Shown piece after piece: positions 37,130 to 48,368 of a DNA stretch of 64,000 bases (position 1 is the first letter of the stretch; the number at the start of each line of letters is the position of its first letter). The DNA lies in assembly GCF_029407905.1 (NCBI RefSeq), contig NC_073634.1, forward strand, positions 28,781,501 to 28,845,500, in the 5' to 3' direction. The notes beneath the pieces are model-generated. The model saw nothing but the letters and a program-made list of their open reading frames with translations, was not told the DNA's origin and did not search any database. The DNA is from Bubalus kerabau. Its lineage: Eukaryota; Chordata; Mammalia; Artiodactyla; Bovidae. Position numbers and translations under genes: made by a program.

Positions 37130-37300
37130 TTTTTTGAAAATATTTATTTATTGGGTTATGTTGGATCTTTGTTGCAGTATGCAGGCTTAGTTGCCCTTGG
37201 GTGTGTGGGATCTTAGTTCCCCAACTGGGGATCAAACCCTTGTCCTTTACATGGGAAGGTGAACTCTTAACCCCTGGACCAGCAGGAAAGCCCGCAGTCA
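37130..37300 (-). mobile_element. CHR-type tRNA SINE
   Basis: Antisense: tgttggatctttgttgcagt, then ggatcttagttccccaactg and acccctggaccagcagg. Confidence 0.78.
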
Positions 37301-37664
37301 TGTTTCTTTAGCCTCCTTTACAGTTAGTGGGTACAGTATGGTTTGCTCTACTGGCATTACCTCTCAGCTGTTTAACACCATTACTGTGCTATCAGTCACT
37401 GTCTAACTATATGTGACTCATTCATTACGAAGATGACACAGGTTTTTCACTTTCAAAGTACATTTGAACATGTTAAACTATTCTCTTAATTGAAAAATTA
37501 GCAGTATAATTCAGCCTTAGATATTTCCCATATACCTAGGTATAACTCTACATACAGTAGATGTACAGAAAACTTTTTGGTGAATGGATAATCAATCATT
37601 CTCAGGTAAAACTTCATTTCTAAATTCAGTTGTAGCACCACTGAAATTCCATAAACTAATGGGT

Positions 37665-38107
37665 ACTCCTGAATTTATTTACTGTGGATGTCATAACAAA
37701 TCACCATGACCTTGGTGGCTTAAAGCCACAGAAATCTATTTTCTCACAGTTCTGGGAGCCAGAAGTCTAAAATCAAGGTGTCTGCAGGGCCATGATCACT
37801 CTCAAGGATCTAAGGGAGAATTTATTCCTTGTCTCTTCCAGTTTCTGGTGGCTGCCCGCATTCCCCAGCTTACAGCCCCAGCACTCCCATCTCTACCTCC
37901 ACTGTCACAATGACTCCTTTTCTTTTTGTCACATTCCCCTCTGCCTCTCTCTTACAATACCACTTGCAATGGCATTAAAGCCCATCCAGATAATCCAAGA
38001 TTATCTCAATTTAAGATCTTTAATCGTATCTACAAAAATCCCTTTTCTAAGTAAGGTTCACATTCTCATGAATTCTAAGGATTTGGTGTGGGTCTCTTTT
38101 GGAGGTC
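37665..38107 (+). repeat. Old interspersed repeat, left part (host of the L1 below)
   Basis: Common mammalian repeat text: tcataacaaatcaccatgac, then ctcacagttctgggagccag and gtgtctgcagggccatgatc. I do not name the family. It resumes at 39341 (atttttcggtttactacac), after the L1 fragment. Confidence 0.65.
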
Positions 38108-39332
38108 TCCAGGGAACTCCTGACTCCAAGGAACATTAATTGACAGGAGCTCATCAAACGCCTCCATACCGACACTGAAACCAAGCACCACACAAGGGCC
38201 AACAAGTTCCAGGGAAAGACATACCAAGCAAATTCTCCAGCAACAAAGGAACACAGCCCTGAGCTTCAAGATACAGGCTGCCCAAAGTCACCCCAAAACC
38301 ATAGACATCTCATAACTCATTACTGGACATTTCATTACACTCCAGAGAGAAGAAATACAGCTCCATCCACCAGAACATCGACACAAGCTTCCCTAACCAG
38401 GAAACCTTGACAAGCCACCTGTACAAACCCACACACAGCAAGGAAACGCCACAATAAAGAGAACTCCACAAACTGCCAGAATACAGGAAGGACACCCCAA
38501 ACTCAGCAATTTAAACAAGATGAAGAGACAGAGGAATAGCCAGCAGATAAAGGAACAGGATAAATGCCCACTAAACCAAACAAAAGAGGAAGAGATAGGG
38601 AATCTACCTGATAAAGAATTCCGAATAATGATAGTGAAATTGATCCAAAATCTTGAAATTAAAATGGAATCACAGATAAATAGCCTGGAGGCAAGGATTG
38701 AGAAGATGCAAGAAAGGTTTAACAAGGACTTAGAAGAAATAAAAAAGAGTCAATATATAATGAATAATGCAATAAGTGAAATTAAAAACACTCTGGAGGC
38801 AACAAATAGTAGAATAACAGAGGCAGAAGATAGGATTAGTGAATTAGAAGATAGAATGGTAGAAATAAATGAATCAGAGAGGATAAAAGAAAAACGAATT
38901 AAAAGAAATGAGGACAATCTCAGAGACCTCCAGGACAATATTAAACGCTACAACATTCGAATCATAGGGGTCCCAGAAGAAGAAGACAAAAAGAAAGACC
39001 GTGAGAAAATACTTGAGGAGATAATAGTTGAAAACTTCCCTAAAATGGGGAAGGAAATAATCACCCAAGTCCAAGAAACCCAGAGAGTCCCAAACAGGAT
39101 AAACCCAAGGCGAAACACCCCAAGACACATATTAATCAAATTAACAAAGATCAAACACAAAGAACAAATATTAAAAGCAGCAAGGGAAAAACAACAAATA
39201 ACACACAAGGGAATACCCATAAGGATAACAGCTGATTTTTCAATAGAAACTCTTCAAGCCAGGAGGGAATGGCAAGACATACTTAAAATGATGAAAGAAA
39301 ATAACCTACAGCCCAGATTATTGTACCCAGCA
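38108..39332 (+). mobile_element. L1 fragment: 5'UTR plus ORF1, 3'-truncated
   Basis: About 410 bp of L1 5'UTR, then ORF1 from ATG 38520. ORF1 is open for about 271 codons: a basic N-terminus, a coiled coil (MESQINSLEARIEKMQERFN, ITEAEDRISELEDRMVEINE), an RRM-like part (IRIIGVPEEEDKKKDREKIL) and most of the C-terminal domain, up to LQPRLLYPA. It then runs into flanking DNA and stops at 39366. Known: ORF1p is an RNA-binding trimer (338 residues in human). An 8-bp direct repeat, tggaggtc, flanks it (38100-38107, 39333-39340). There is no ORF2, 3'UTR or poly-A. Confidence 0.87.
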
Positions 39333-39836
39333 TGGAGGTCATTTTTCGGTTTACTACACTTAGCTTAATCAAGAGATCAAATTTATTACCATGAATAATG
39401 GGACAAACCAACATCATGCATCTCCTGTTATCATGCCTTGAGAAACACACTACATCACCTATGCATTTTCCTGCCAAAATGCACAACCTGAATCAAGTCA
39501 TAAGAAAACAATAAAACAGCCCAAACCGAAATACATTCTTCCAAAATGTTAATGTCATGAAATAAGAACATTTCCAAACTGAAACAGCACAACAATGAAT
39601 TGCACTGTGTGATTTTGGATCAGTTCCTGGATTGTGGGGGAAAAAAATTTTCTATAAAAAGCCACTTATTAGGACTACTGGTACAATCTGAATAAGAACT
39701 GTATATTAGATAACAGCATCATATCAACATTAATTCTGGAATTTGATCATTGTGTTATAGTTAGAAAATTTAAAGAACAGTGAGGTAAAGCAAATTTGAC
39801 AAAATAGCAACCTATGAATCTAAGTAGAGAGTACAT

Positions 39837-40109
39837 CGGAGAAGGCAATGGCACCCCACTCCAGTACTCTTGCCTGGAAAATCCCATGGACGGAGGAGCC
39901 TGGAAGGCTGCAGTCCATGGGGTGGTTGAGGGTCAGACATGACTGGGCGACTTCACTTTCACTTTTCACTTTCATGCACTGGAGAAGGAAATGGCAACCC
40001 ACTCCAGTGTTCTTGCCTGAAGAATCCCAGGGACAGCGGAGCCTGGCGGGCTGCCGTCTATGGGGTCGCACAGAGTTGGACACGACTGAAGTGACTTAGC
40101 AGCAGCAGC
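39837..40109 (+). mobile_element. Bov-A2 SINE, full-length dimer
   Basis: A perfect 11-bp target duplication, agagagtacat, flanks it (39826-39836 and 40110-40120). AGC tail. Confidence 0.94.
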
Positions 40110-40887
40110 AGAGAGTACATGGCTGAACTATTCTTGAAACTTTGCTGTTAATTTCAACTTTTTTAAAACAAAAACTTGAAAGAAATGGGTTTTCTTCAAA
40201 TGAAGCAAGCTATATTAACAGCAAATAACTGTCTCCCTGCCAAATAATTATACTTTACCTAAAAATTTAAACAGAAAAAAAAAATCCATCTATAGTGTCT
40301 GGTCCTTTGGCCATTCCCTCCAAAAGAGCAAGACATTTTCCTGTTTGTCTACAGTCAAGGAAGACTGAGCACAAACAAGAAATCATCATTAAAACACATA
40401 TACATTCATTTATGGGGATAATAAGAATCATTTCTTGTCAAAATGAAAATGAAACAACTCGAAGAGGGAAGTTAAATATTCATCTTCTTGAGTACTTCAC
40501 AGTAGAAGAAACAAAAGGTACGATTAAATCAGAATGCGTGGAAATGACATCCTTATATTGACTTTTCGAAATCAGATTGAGATTAATGAAACAGATAGCA
40601 TATAAGGGGAACCACATTTTAACCACAGAGACTCACTGAGGAATGTTATACATAAAAGAAACTATTATTATTTTAATTGCTTAAACTTAAGAGAACAGAT
40701 TGGGCACTATCCTAAAACAGCAACACATAAATTAGTGGGATGACGTTAGCAATTCTTCTCATAATAAGCTTGATCCATGAAAACTGCAGTTTCAGGTCTG
40801 CAAATAACAATCACTAAAAAGTTTCTCTCCCATATGCCCTTTACTGGCAAACTGAATTATCTCCAAATAAGAATTATATAATGAGAC

Positions 40888-41087
40888 TTGTTGTTTAGTT
40901 GCTAAGTCCTGTCTGACTCTTTGCGACCCCATGGACTGTACCCCACCAGGCTCCTCTGTCCATGGGATTTCCCAGGCAAGAATATTGGAGCAGGTTCCTT
41001 TTCTAGGGGATCTTTGCAACCCAGGGATCAAATCTGCACTCCTGCATTGGCAGGCAGATTCTTTACCACTGAGCCACCAGGGAAGCC
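40888..41087 (-). mobile_element. Bov-tA SINE
   Basis: Antisense copy ending with the head text ctttaccactgagccaccag. It lies about 130 bp downstream of exon 14 in the gene's sense. Confidence 0.88.
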
Positions 41088-41219
41088 ATTTAACAAGACT
41101 AACACCTCCCATAAGAATCTAAACAAAAGACAATAAACCTGAAACTTCAAGTAAAGCAAAATGTTGACAAAGTATACTTTGCAAGAAAACACTTTCCCCA
41201 AACACGACTGAACACTTAC

Positions 41220-41343
41220 CTTCTGGCACAGGAAAAACTTCAGCTATTGAGCCTAAAATGGTTAAAGCTGAAAATCTAGTTGGGTAGGAAGAGCCAGGAA
41301 ACAATGCTTCAAAAAGACTATTGCAAATGGATGACATGAAGTT
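41220..41343 (-). CDS. THADA: THADA coding exon 14
   Basis: 124 nt, residues 722-763, NFMSSICNSLFEALFPGSSY then PTRFSALTILGSIAEVFPVP. The acceptor is preceded by an uninterrupted run of more than 15 T on the gene strand. The donor is G|GTAAGT. The intron downstream of it is the longest in the window (about 12 kb). Confidence 0.97.
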
Positions 41344-41401
41344 CTAAAAAAAAAAAAAAAAATTTACAGTAAACATAATTGTGCTAACTCACAATAGGTG
41401 G

Positions 41402-42020
41402 GGAAACAGTGGCTGACTTTATTTTGGGGGAGCTCCAAAATCACTGCAGATGTGACTGCAGCCATGAAATTAAAAGACGTTTACTCCTTGGAAGGAAAGT
41501 TATGACCAACCTAGACAGCATTTTAAAAAGCAGAGACATCACTTTGCCAACAAAGGTCCGTCTAGTCAAGGCTATGGTTTTTCCTGTGGTCATGTATGGA
41601 TGTGAGAGTTGGACTATAAAGAAAGCTGAGCACTGAAGAATTGATGCTTTTGAACTGTGGTGTTGGAGAAGACTCTTGAGAGTCCCTTGGACTGCAAGGA
41701 GATCCAACCAGTCCATCCTAAAGGAGATCAGTCCTGGGTGTTCATTGGTGGGACTGATGTTGAAGCTGAAACTCTAATACTTTGGCCACCTGATGTGAAG
41801 AACTGACTCATTTGAAAAGACCCTGATGCTGGGAAAGATTGAAGGCAGGAGAAGAAGGAGACGACAGAGGATGAGACAGTTGGATGGCATCACCGACTCA
41901 ATGGACATGAGTTTGGGTAAACTCTGGGAGTTGGTGATGGACAGGGAGGCCTGGCGTGCTGCGGTTCATGGGGTGGCAAAGAGTCTGACACGACTGAGCG
42001 ACCAAACTGACCTGAACAAC
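41402..42020 (+). mobile_element. BovB LINE 3' fragment
   Basis: Reads from ADFILGELQNHCRCDCSHEI through SRDITLPTKVRLVKAMVFPV to a stop after KKAEH, then continues in the next segment to the basic patch. It begins about 60 bp upstream of the exon 14 acceptor and is antisense to the gene. Confidence 0.92.
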
Positions 42021-42209
42021 AGGTTATCTTGAAAGTACCACTAGTATCATTCTAAAGGGTGAATTTTTTTTTTTTCTGCTTTAGAGAGAAAAAAATTTTT
42101 TAAGCAATACTAGATGTTCACTTTGCTTGACAATTCAGATTGGCACCCTTGACCATGAGCTCATGACTTCAATGAATCCTATCTTTATAAAGTTAACAAG
42201 AAGTACAGA

Positions 42210-42720
42210 AGAAAATGGAAACATTCATTAAAAAGATATGTGTACTCCCACATTCACTGCAGCACTGTTTACAACAGCCATGATACAGAAACAACCTATC
42301 TATGGATGGATAAACAGATAAATAATTCAGACAGAAAAAGACAAATGATCTCACTGTATATAGAATAAAATCAAATTAATTTTAAAAAGCAAAACAAAAA
42401 ACCAAGCAATACAGAGAACAGATTGGTAGATGCCAGAGGTGGAGGGGGTAGGTGTTGAAAAAATGGTACAAGCTTCAAGTTATAAAATAAATAGGTCATG
42501 GAATGTAATGTACAATATGGTGACTATAGTCATAATACATAATACTCTATTATATATTTGGAAGCTGCTAAGAAAAAAATTTTGTATAATTTTATATAGT
42601 GAAAAATGTTAACTAGACTTAGTGTGGTAATCATGTCGCAATATATACAAATAATGAACCACTGTATTATAGACCTGAAACTAATGTAATACATCAATTA
42701 TACCTGATTTTTTTTTTAAG
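42210..42720 (+). mobile_element. L1 3' end, sense
   Basis: L1 3' region text: acattcactgcagcactgtt, gccagaggtggagggggtag, ataatgaaccactgtattat, then an A/T-rich end. Confidence 0.75.
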
Positions 42721-43479
42721 TTAAAAACAACAACAAAAAGTACAATTCTAACTGTAGTCCAGACAAGAAAAAAAACTTCTTTTTGGTGAAAACATGATCC
42801 ATTCTGCTTTGACTTGTGTTAAATCTGTATGAATACTGATTTTCTCCACCAGAAGCATTCAACCATTAAAGGTATGTATACTTTTTAAAGTTTTAAAATG
42901 ACCAAAGAAATATCCAATATATATTACTTGATAAATTTGATAACTAAGTACTTGATATCTGACTATAAAGACACAATTCAAAACAAAGACCCAACTATTT
43001 TACTGTCTTTTATCTGTACGTTTGAGATTGTTACTCTGCCTTTCTGTTTATACATACAACTGATCACAAATGAAAACTTTTAGTAAAAATGCAATTAAAA
43101 AAAAAAGCAATGTGGGAAATACTTCATCCAAGATAAAGTCTTCTTCCTCTAATTAAAACAAATAATTATAACTTCTAGATAAGGCCAAAGAAAAAACTTA
43201 GGAAGAAAAGCTGTTATCCTCAAGACTCTCATATATTGCTATGCTCCAACAACATATAGCTCATCAGCATATAAACAGCCCCAGTCCCTGTCTTTAGACA
43301 GCATCCCTGCATTCATTTCTTCAGTCAAGGATAAACAACCTTGGGGATTTATCCTATAGGCCCTAGCTACTTTGTTCCTTTGAAATCCAATAAACTAGTT
43401 TTAATTATAAATGAGTAGTATAGTATCCACATTCAAGAGCAACAAGTTCATCCTTTACGAATTATCCTAATTGCAGTGT

Positions 43480-43860
43480 CAATTACATTTTTATAAATAG
43501 TGCTTCTTTCCCTCAACCAGACTGTAACCACAATGGAGGCAGGAATGACAGTCTATGGACTTCTATGTCCCTAGTCCCACAAACAGTCTCCTAAACACAC
43601 AGTAAGGGCTCAGTATATGCTCTAGTCTTTTTCCACTAGAAAAGGCTTCTGGCCAGGCTTCCAGGTACCTTGGCCGACCATTCAAAACTCTCTACTACTC
43701 ATTCCCAACTTGATTTTCCAACTCATCTCCCGTTATTCAATTCCTCTGTCCCTCAGGTATCTTATGCGTCACTCATACTAGGGAATTAACCATTCCCCAA
43801 ATTCTCTCCGTACTCCCTTACCTCCAAGCCTTCACTCAAGCTGGTACTAAGGGGAAAACT
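43480..43860 (+). mobile_element. L2-like LINE fragments
   Basis: Text such as accagactgtaaccacaatg and cacacagtaagggctcagta, followed by pyrimidine-rich L2-like sequence. Diverged. Confidence 0.5.
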
Positions 43861-43874
43861 ATTCTGATTTGGTT

Positions 43875-44067
43875 GTCCAGAGCAGATCTGGATTCGAGTC
43901 TGGCTCTACCACTTCTGGGCTAAGGAAACTTGGATAGTTTGCTGATTCAACTTTTCCAAGCGTCACTTATTTCACTTGGTAAGTGACAGTAATAATTCCT
44001 GTCTCACAGATTTATCATTAAAGAATAAATGAGAACACTGATATAAAGCATTTTATACCTTAAAGTA
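43875..44067 (+). mobile_element. MIR SINE
   Basis: Core text: gattcgagtctggctctacc, then ctgtctcacagatttatcat and ataaatgagaacactgatat. Confidence 0.65.
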
Positions 44068-44075
44068 CTCTAGCT

Positions 44076-44465
44076 CAGAGATCCCCAACCACTGGGTCAC
44101 AGTCCAGTTAACAGTCTGTGGCCTGTTCGAAACTGGGCTACACAGCAGGAGTTGAGCAGAGGACAAGCGAGTGAAACTTCATCTGTATTTACAGCCACTC
44201 CCCATCACTCGCATTACTGCCTGAGCTCAGGAAAACAAGCTCAGGGCTCCCACTGATTCTGCATTGTGAGCTGTATAATTATTTCATTATACATCACAAT
44301 GTAATAATAATAGAAATAAACTGCACAATAAATGTAATACACTTGAATTACCCTGAAACCATCCCCCACTGCCACCCCAGTCCATGGAAAAACTGTCTTC
44401 CACAAAGCCAGCCCCTGATACCAAAAACACAGGGACTGTGTACCCAATAGGTTGGGGGACCACTG
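44076..44465 (+). mobile_element. hAT-type non-autonomous DNA transposon
   Basis: Terminal inverted repeats: left CAGAGATCCCCAACC; the right end reversed reads CAGTGGTCCCCCAACC. Eight-base flanks ctctagct (44068-44075) and ctatagct (44466-44473) match at 7 of 8, the hAT target-duplication length. It is 390 bp with no transposase. Confidence 0.8.
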
Positions 44466-44473
44466 CTATAGCT

Positions 44474-45948
44474 AATGTATTTTTAAGTACACTAGCTACT
44501 ATTTAGGTATGAAATAACCTTCTTCACTAGACTAGAAGACACTTTTTTCCCACTCATAGCCTCCTCTTCTCCCACAGCAATTAGTTTGTTGATTAGCACA
44601 GTCTACCAGACACTGCACACGACACCCACTGTTCTAATGATGATCATAAAACAGCTCCAAAGTTGCAACCTTCAAAAGCCACAGAGTCTACCATCAGGAG
44701 AAAGTGTCAGAACTAGGAGACTGACTCAGATCAAGAATCCGAAGGACTAGTTTTCAAAAGCCCACAAACTAAGAAACGGCACATACACAAAGATTCAGAA
44801 TGTCATCCACAAAATTGGTTTTGTGTTTTTAAGAACCTAATTGATATTTCACAAATGTCATTTTATTCTTTGCAAAAAGAAGCAAAAGAGATGTGCTTCT
44901 GAAGGACTAAAATATAACTGCTCCACACACACATTAAATGCTCAATATTAACTATAGTTACTTTTACTGATACCCAGCAGAGTTTTTTAGAGTGATTCAG
45001 AATTTACAGACAGCATTCCTGTTTAATCCTCAAAACGAACCTTTTTAGAGAGGTTATTCATCCCACTTATAGACTCATTAAGGTAAGCCAAGTGGTCAGT
45101 GGCAGAATTGTGAGTAAATTTATGTCCTTCAAGTTCAGATTATGACTTTCTTATCTTTTTGTTGTTCAGATTTTACAAAGATGAAGCTAATTTCAGCCCC
45201 TGTATAGGAATATTCTCCTTTAGGTAATGTTTAACCTTAAGTAGATGAGTGACTATGTAATGGTTCCACTATACCACTTATTATACCTGTTTCCCTAAAT
45301 GAAATAAAACAAGTGAGCTCTGTTGGGTCTTACGAGCAAATATGCATCTGCTTCTGAGAGGACAGATCTGGAGTAAGAAACCAGTGGAAAAAAGTTCATT
45401 CTGTTCTGATGGACAGAAACTGAACCCTGGCCCATACTACAGCTGCTATATCTGGGGTTCCATCCAGGCCATTAACTCCAGTGCCCTAAAATCCAGTCTT
45501 ATTCTTCAAGCCCACTTCAAAACAGGATAGAGAGGAACCCCAGTAATTGGACCTTGGCTCAGGAATTGCAAACGTCAAGCCACTTTCACGTTAAGATGAT
45601 AGGGGCAACAGGTCCAGACACAACAGTCCTCTTCCTTGGGGAGGGGGTGGAGGAGTCAGGGCTGCAACGCCCTTTTATTAAAGTACTAAGTTTATCTGGC
45701 TCACATAAGTTGTAAAATATCAAGGTTAGCCCATTAATGTTATTCTGTAACAGACTTCAAGTCCAGCACTGGTTCCACAACTCAGGCTATCTTAAGAGAA
45801 GTAACAAAGCACCAGAAGGAATATGTAAAACCCAGCTTGAAGGAAAAAAGTGCAGAAATGCTACTCAGCACGAGTATTATTTCTCTTTAATGTAGATGCA
45901 AAACTGTTTCAGGTGTCTTAAAAATCTGTATGTCTGGAAATCACCTAC
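44474..45948. other. Intronic, mostly unassigned
   Basis: Contains a weak antisense MIR-like stretch near 44980-45150. Otherwise no repeat or exon recognised. Confidence 0.4.
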
Positions 45949-46071
45949 CTTATACTGCTGTAAAGAAACAGAAGGGTGTTGTCTGGTTGACTCACTCCCT
46001 GGTTCATGTTTGGATTTACTTTGCTCCAGTTTATAAAGTACCTGAGAGCTTTCCTGTATCCTACAAAACAA
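45949..46071 (-). CDS. THADA: THADA coding exon 13
   Basis: 123 nt, residues 681-721, LFCRIQESSQVLYKLEQSKS through QHPSVSLQQYK. Acceptor CCAAG, donor AAG|GTAGGT. Phase 0 at both ends. The charged, low-complexity KSKHEPGSESTRQHP segment is probably a loop between helices. Confidence 0.97.
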
Positions 46072-46529
46072 CTTGGAGAAAAAGAAAAATGAAGTGTATG
46101 TGAGCCACATTAACCTGAAATACCAGCTTGAAATGCAAAGGAAGAACTTTCTAAATTTTTTAGACTAAAACTTCAGGCAAGGAGAGTACTGGTTTTCAAA
46201 CTCTTAATATTTACCATAGCGTTTCTTTCTGACAGAAAATTAACATTTATGTTTATAAAACCAAAAACTCAAGTATTACTGCAAATCAGAATACACAGTT
46301 ATTAAACCACAGTTCTCCTATTTCCCTTAGGTCAACGTGAACCTAAAGATGATTAGGTTTACTCCCTTCTATTCTCTACCAACTCTTTACCTCAGAAACA
46401 CTTCAGGTGATTAATTTAAGCCAAATGATTCAATAAAGACCATTGCTAAAGGCACTTATAGAAATGATAAAAATACAAGGACATCTTTCCTCTTCTTACT
46501 AAATAAAGTTTTCTTAAAATACCTTATAC

Positions 46530-46650
46530 CCTGGACCTCCCGGTGGCCCCATGGTTAAGACTCCATGCTTCCACCTCAAGGGGCACAGGTTTGATCCCTG
46601 ATTAGGAAACAAAAACCCCAAATGCCATGAGGTAAGGCCAAAAATATATA
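46530..46650 (+). mobile_element. CHR-type tRNA SINE fragment
   Basis: Sense text: ggttaagactccatgcttcc-like, then gggcacaggtttgatccctg. Confidence 0.75.
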
Positions 46651-46970
46651 TTTTTAAAGTACTTTAAAAAAATACCTTACACACTGAAAACTCCAGTGCT
46701 AGATTTTTTTTTTCCCCCTTTCAAAAAAAGAGCTCAAGGTTGATTTATTACACCAAAGTGAATGGACTTTTTTCACTCTGGATTTTAAGCCCAAATGTAA
46801 ACTCAATTGGATCACAGAACAAGCAATTCACAGAAGTGCCACGAAGAGCTCTGGTAGTCCAATTCCACGACCCTTCTTCCCACACTCTTCCCAAATCTGG
46901 GCTCTTTCGAAAAATAATTTTTCAGGGCAAAGTTTACCACTTTCCTACACTTTCTGAAGAGAAATTTTAC

Positions 46971-47126
46971 CTTTTTAAGAAGAGAACAAATCTGTTGTCG
47001 CACTCCTGGAGACTGACTGTTAAGATTGTATGTGATAAAGAACTGGATCCACTGCATTTCTTCTGTGGAAACAATTTCTGTGCTTCGATTACTTTCACAA
47101 AGCAAGCCTAATGTATCAATCCGTAC
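46971..47126 (-). CDS. THADA: THADA coding exon 12
   Basis: 156 nt, residues 629-680, VRIDTLGLLCESNRSTEIVS then MQWIQFFITYNLNSQSPGVR and QQICSLLKK. Acceptor TTTTAG, donor AAG|GTAAAA. It is phase 0 at both ends, so it could be skipped in frame. Very close to the human sequence. Confidence 0.97.
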
Positions 47127-47162
47127 CTAAAATACACCAAAGAATAAGATGTTCATTTTTCA

Positions 47163-47353
47163 GTGATGTGTTAGTTGCTCAATATGTCCAACTGTATGCG
47201 ACCCTATGCACTCTAGCCTGCCAGGCTCCTCTGCCCATGGACTTTTTCAGGCGAGAATAGTGGAGTGGGTAGCTATTTCCTTCTCCAGGGGATCTTCCCA
47301 ACCCAGGGATCAAACCCAGGCCTCCTGCATTGCAGGCAGATTTTTTACCAAGA
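47163..47353 (-). mobile_element. Bov-tA SINE
   Basis: Antisense: gttagttgctcaatatgtcc, then cttcccaacccagggatcaa, truncated inside the head. Confidence 0.86.
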
Positions 47354-47589
47354 CAAAAGCAAAGCCTAAACCACTTAACATGTTTAATTATCTACACAGA
47401 TATCAAAGACAGAAAAGAAAGATAAATCTCAGTGTACATATATGTATTTCAGAAAAGTCCTATAATCCCAAAGATCCTGTGATTACTTCTTATAAAATTA
47501 TTTCATTAAATGTACAAACTGAGTATTTACAAAAGTTAAAAATCTTGAAGATTCTTATTCCACAGTAATGTTTAACTACATTCCTTTTC

Positions 47590-48170
47590 CTCAGTGACCA
47601 TTCTGCCCCAGCACCACATCACCTCACTCTCCAATTATTGCCATGAACTTCTCACTGGTCTCCTGGGTTCTTTTTGCTCCCACTCTGAAAATTCATCTCT
47701 GTTTCCATTCATGCCACTTTCCTGGCTGAAGGTGGAGTGACTCTGGCTCCCAGTTACCAACTGGATAAAACCTGAAGTCTTCAGCCTAGCACTGAATGCA
47801 TCCATAAAATGGACAAAGGACTCCATTCTCGCCAAACAATGTCCTTAGTCACCCTCCAGTCCTTGTTTACTTGTGTCCTTCCAGTTTGAGTGGGCACGAG
47901 GGCTTCCCTGCCTCAAATCACTTTCCTACTCAACCATCACCTATACTCAGACGAATCTCTTCTAAGCTTTCCAAGTTCTTATGCATAAAGATATACTTGT
48001 GCTATCTTTTAAAAGACTTTCCAGTTGTCTTATGAAGGTTTTCTTATTCCCTAAACTAAACTTTAAGTAGCCCAAGTGCAATGTCTACACGCTTCACATC
48101 CTTCTTATGGAGCCTTAAAACAGAATCAGAGATGTACTGCATACTATTAATAAATGAATAAATGAATCAG
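47590..48170 (+). mobile_element. L2 LINE fragment
   Basis: L2-type text: ttctgccccagcaccacatc, then ctggataaaacctgaagtct and a short AATGAATAAATG end. Confidence 0.55.
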
Positions 48171-48214
48171 GGATCTACTGCATGTATGAATTCCCAATTA
48201 CATTGTTCACTTAC

Positions 48215-48366
48215 TTGGCAGTGCTGATGAATTAAGCCTTGCTTTATTCTTTCACTGGACACAAGGTCCCTCCAGGCATCAGTTGCAGACTGAAGATGTC
48301 CATGAGCTCGAGCTGTTCTTAGACAAGCCATCAAAGCTCCCAGAGCCCCTCTGCTGTCATAAGATC
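48215..48366 (-). CDS. THADA: THADA coding exon 11
   Basis: 152 nt, residues 578-628, SYDSRGALGALMACLRTARA through LIHQHCQ. The acceptor CCTTAG is at 48368-48367 and the donor is CAA|GTAAGT. In the human protein I recall about a dozen more residues before SRGAL. Here, moving the acceptor upstream to either nearby AG brings in an in-frame stop, so the shorter exon is required. Confidence 0.93.
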
Positions 48367-48368
48367 CT

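Noticed and set aside
38520..39368. 282-codon open frame as a cellular coiled-coil protein
   Set aside because: It is L1 ORF1, with L1 5'UTR directly upstream. The last 11 codons are read-through into flanking repeat.
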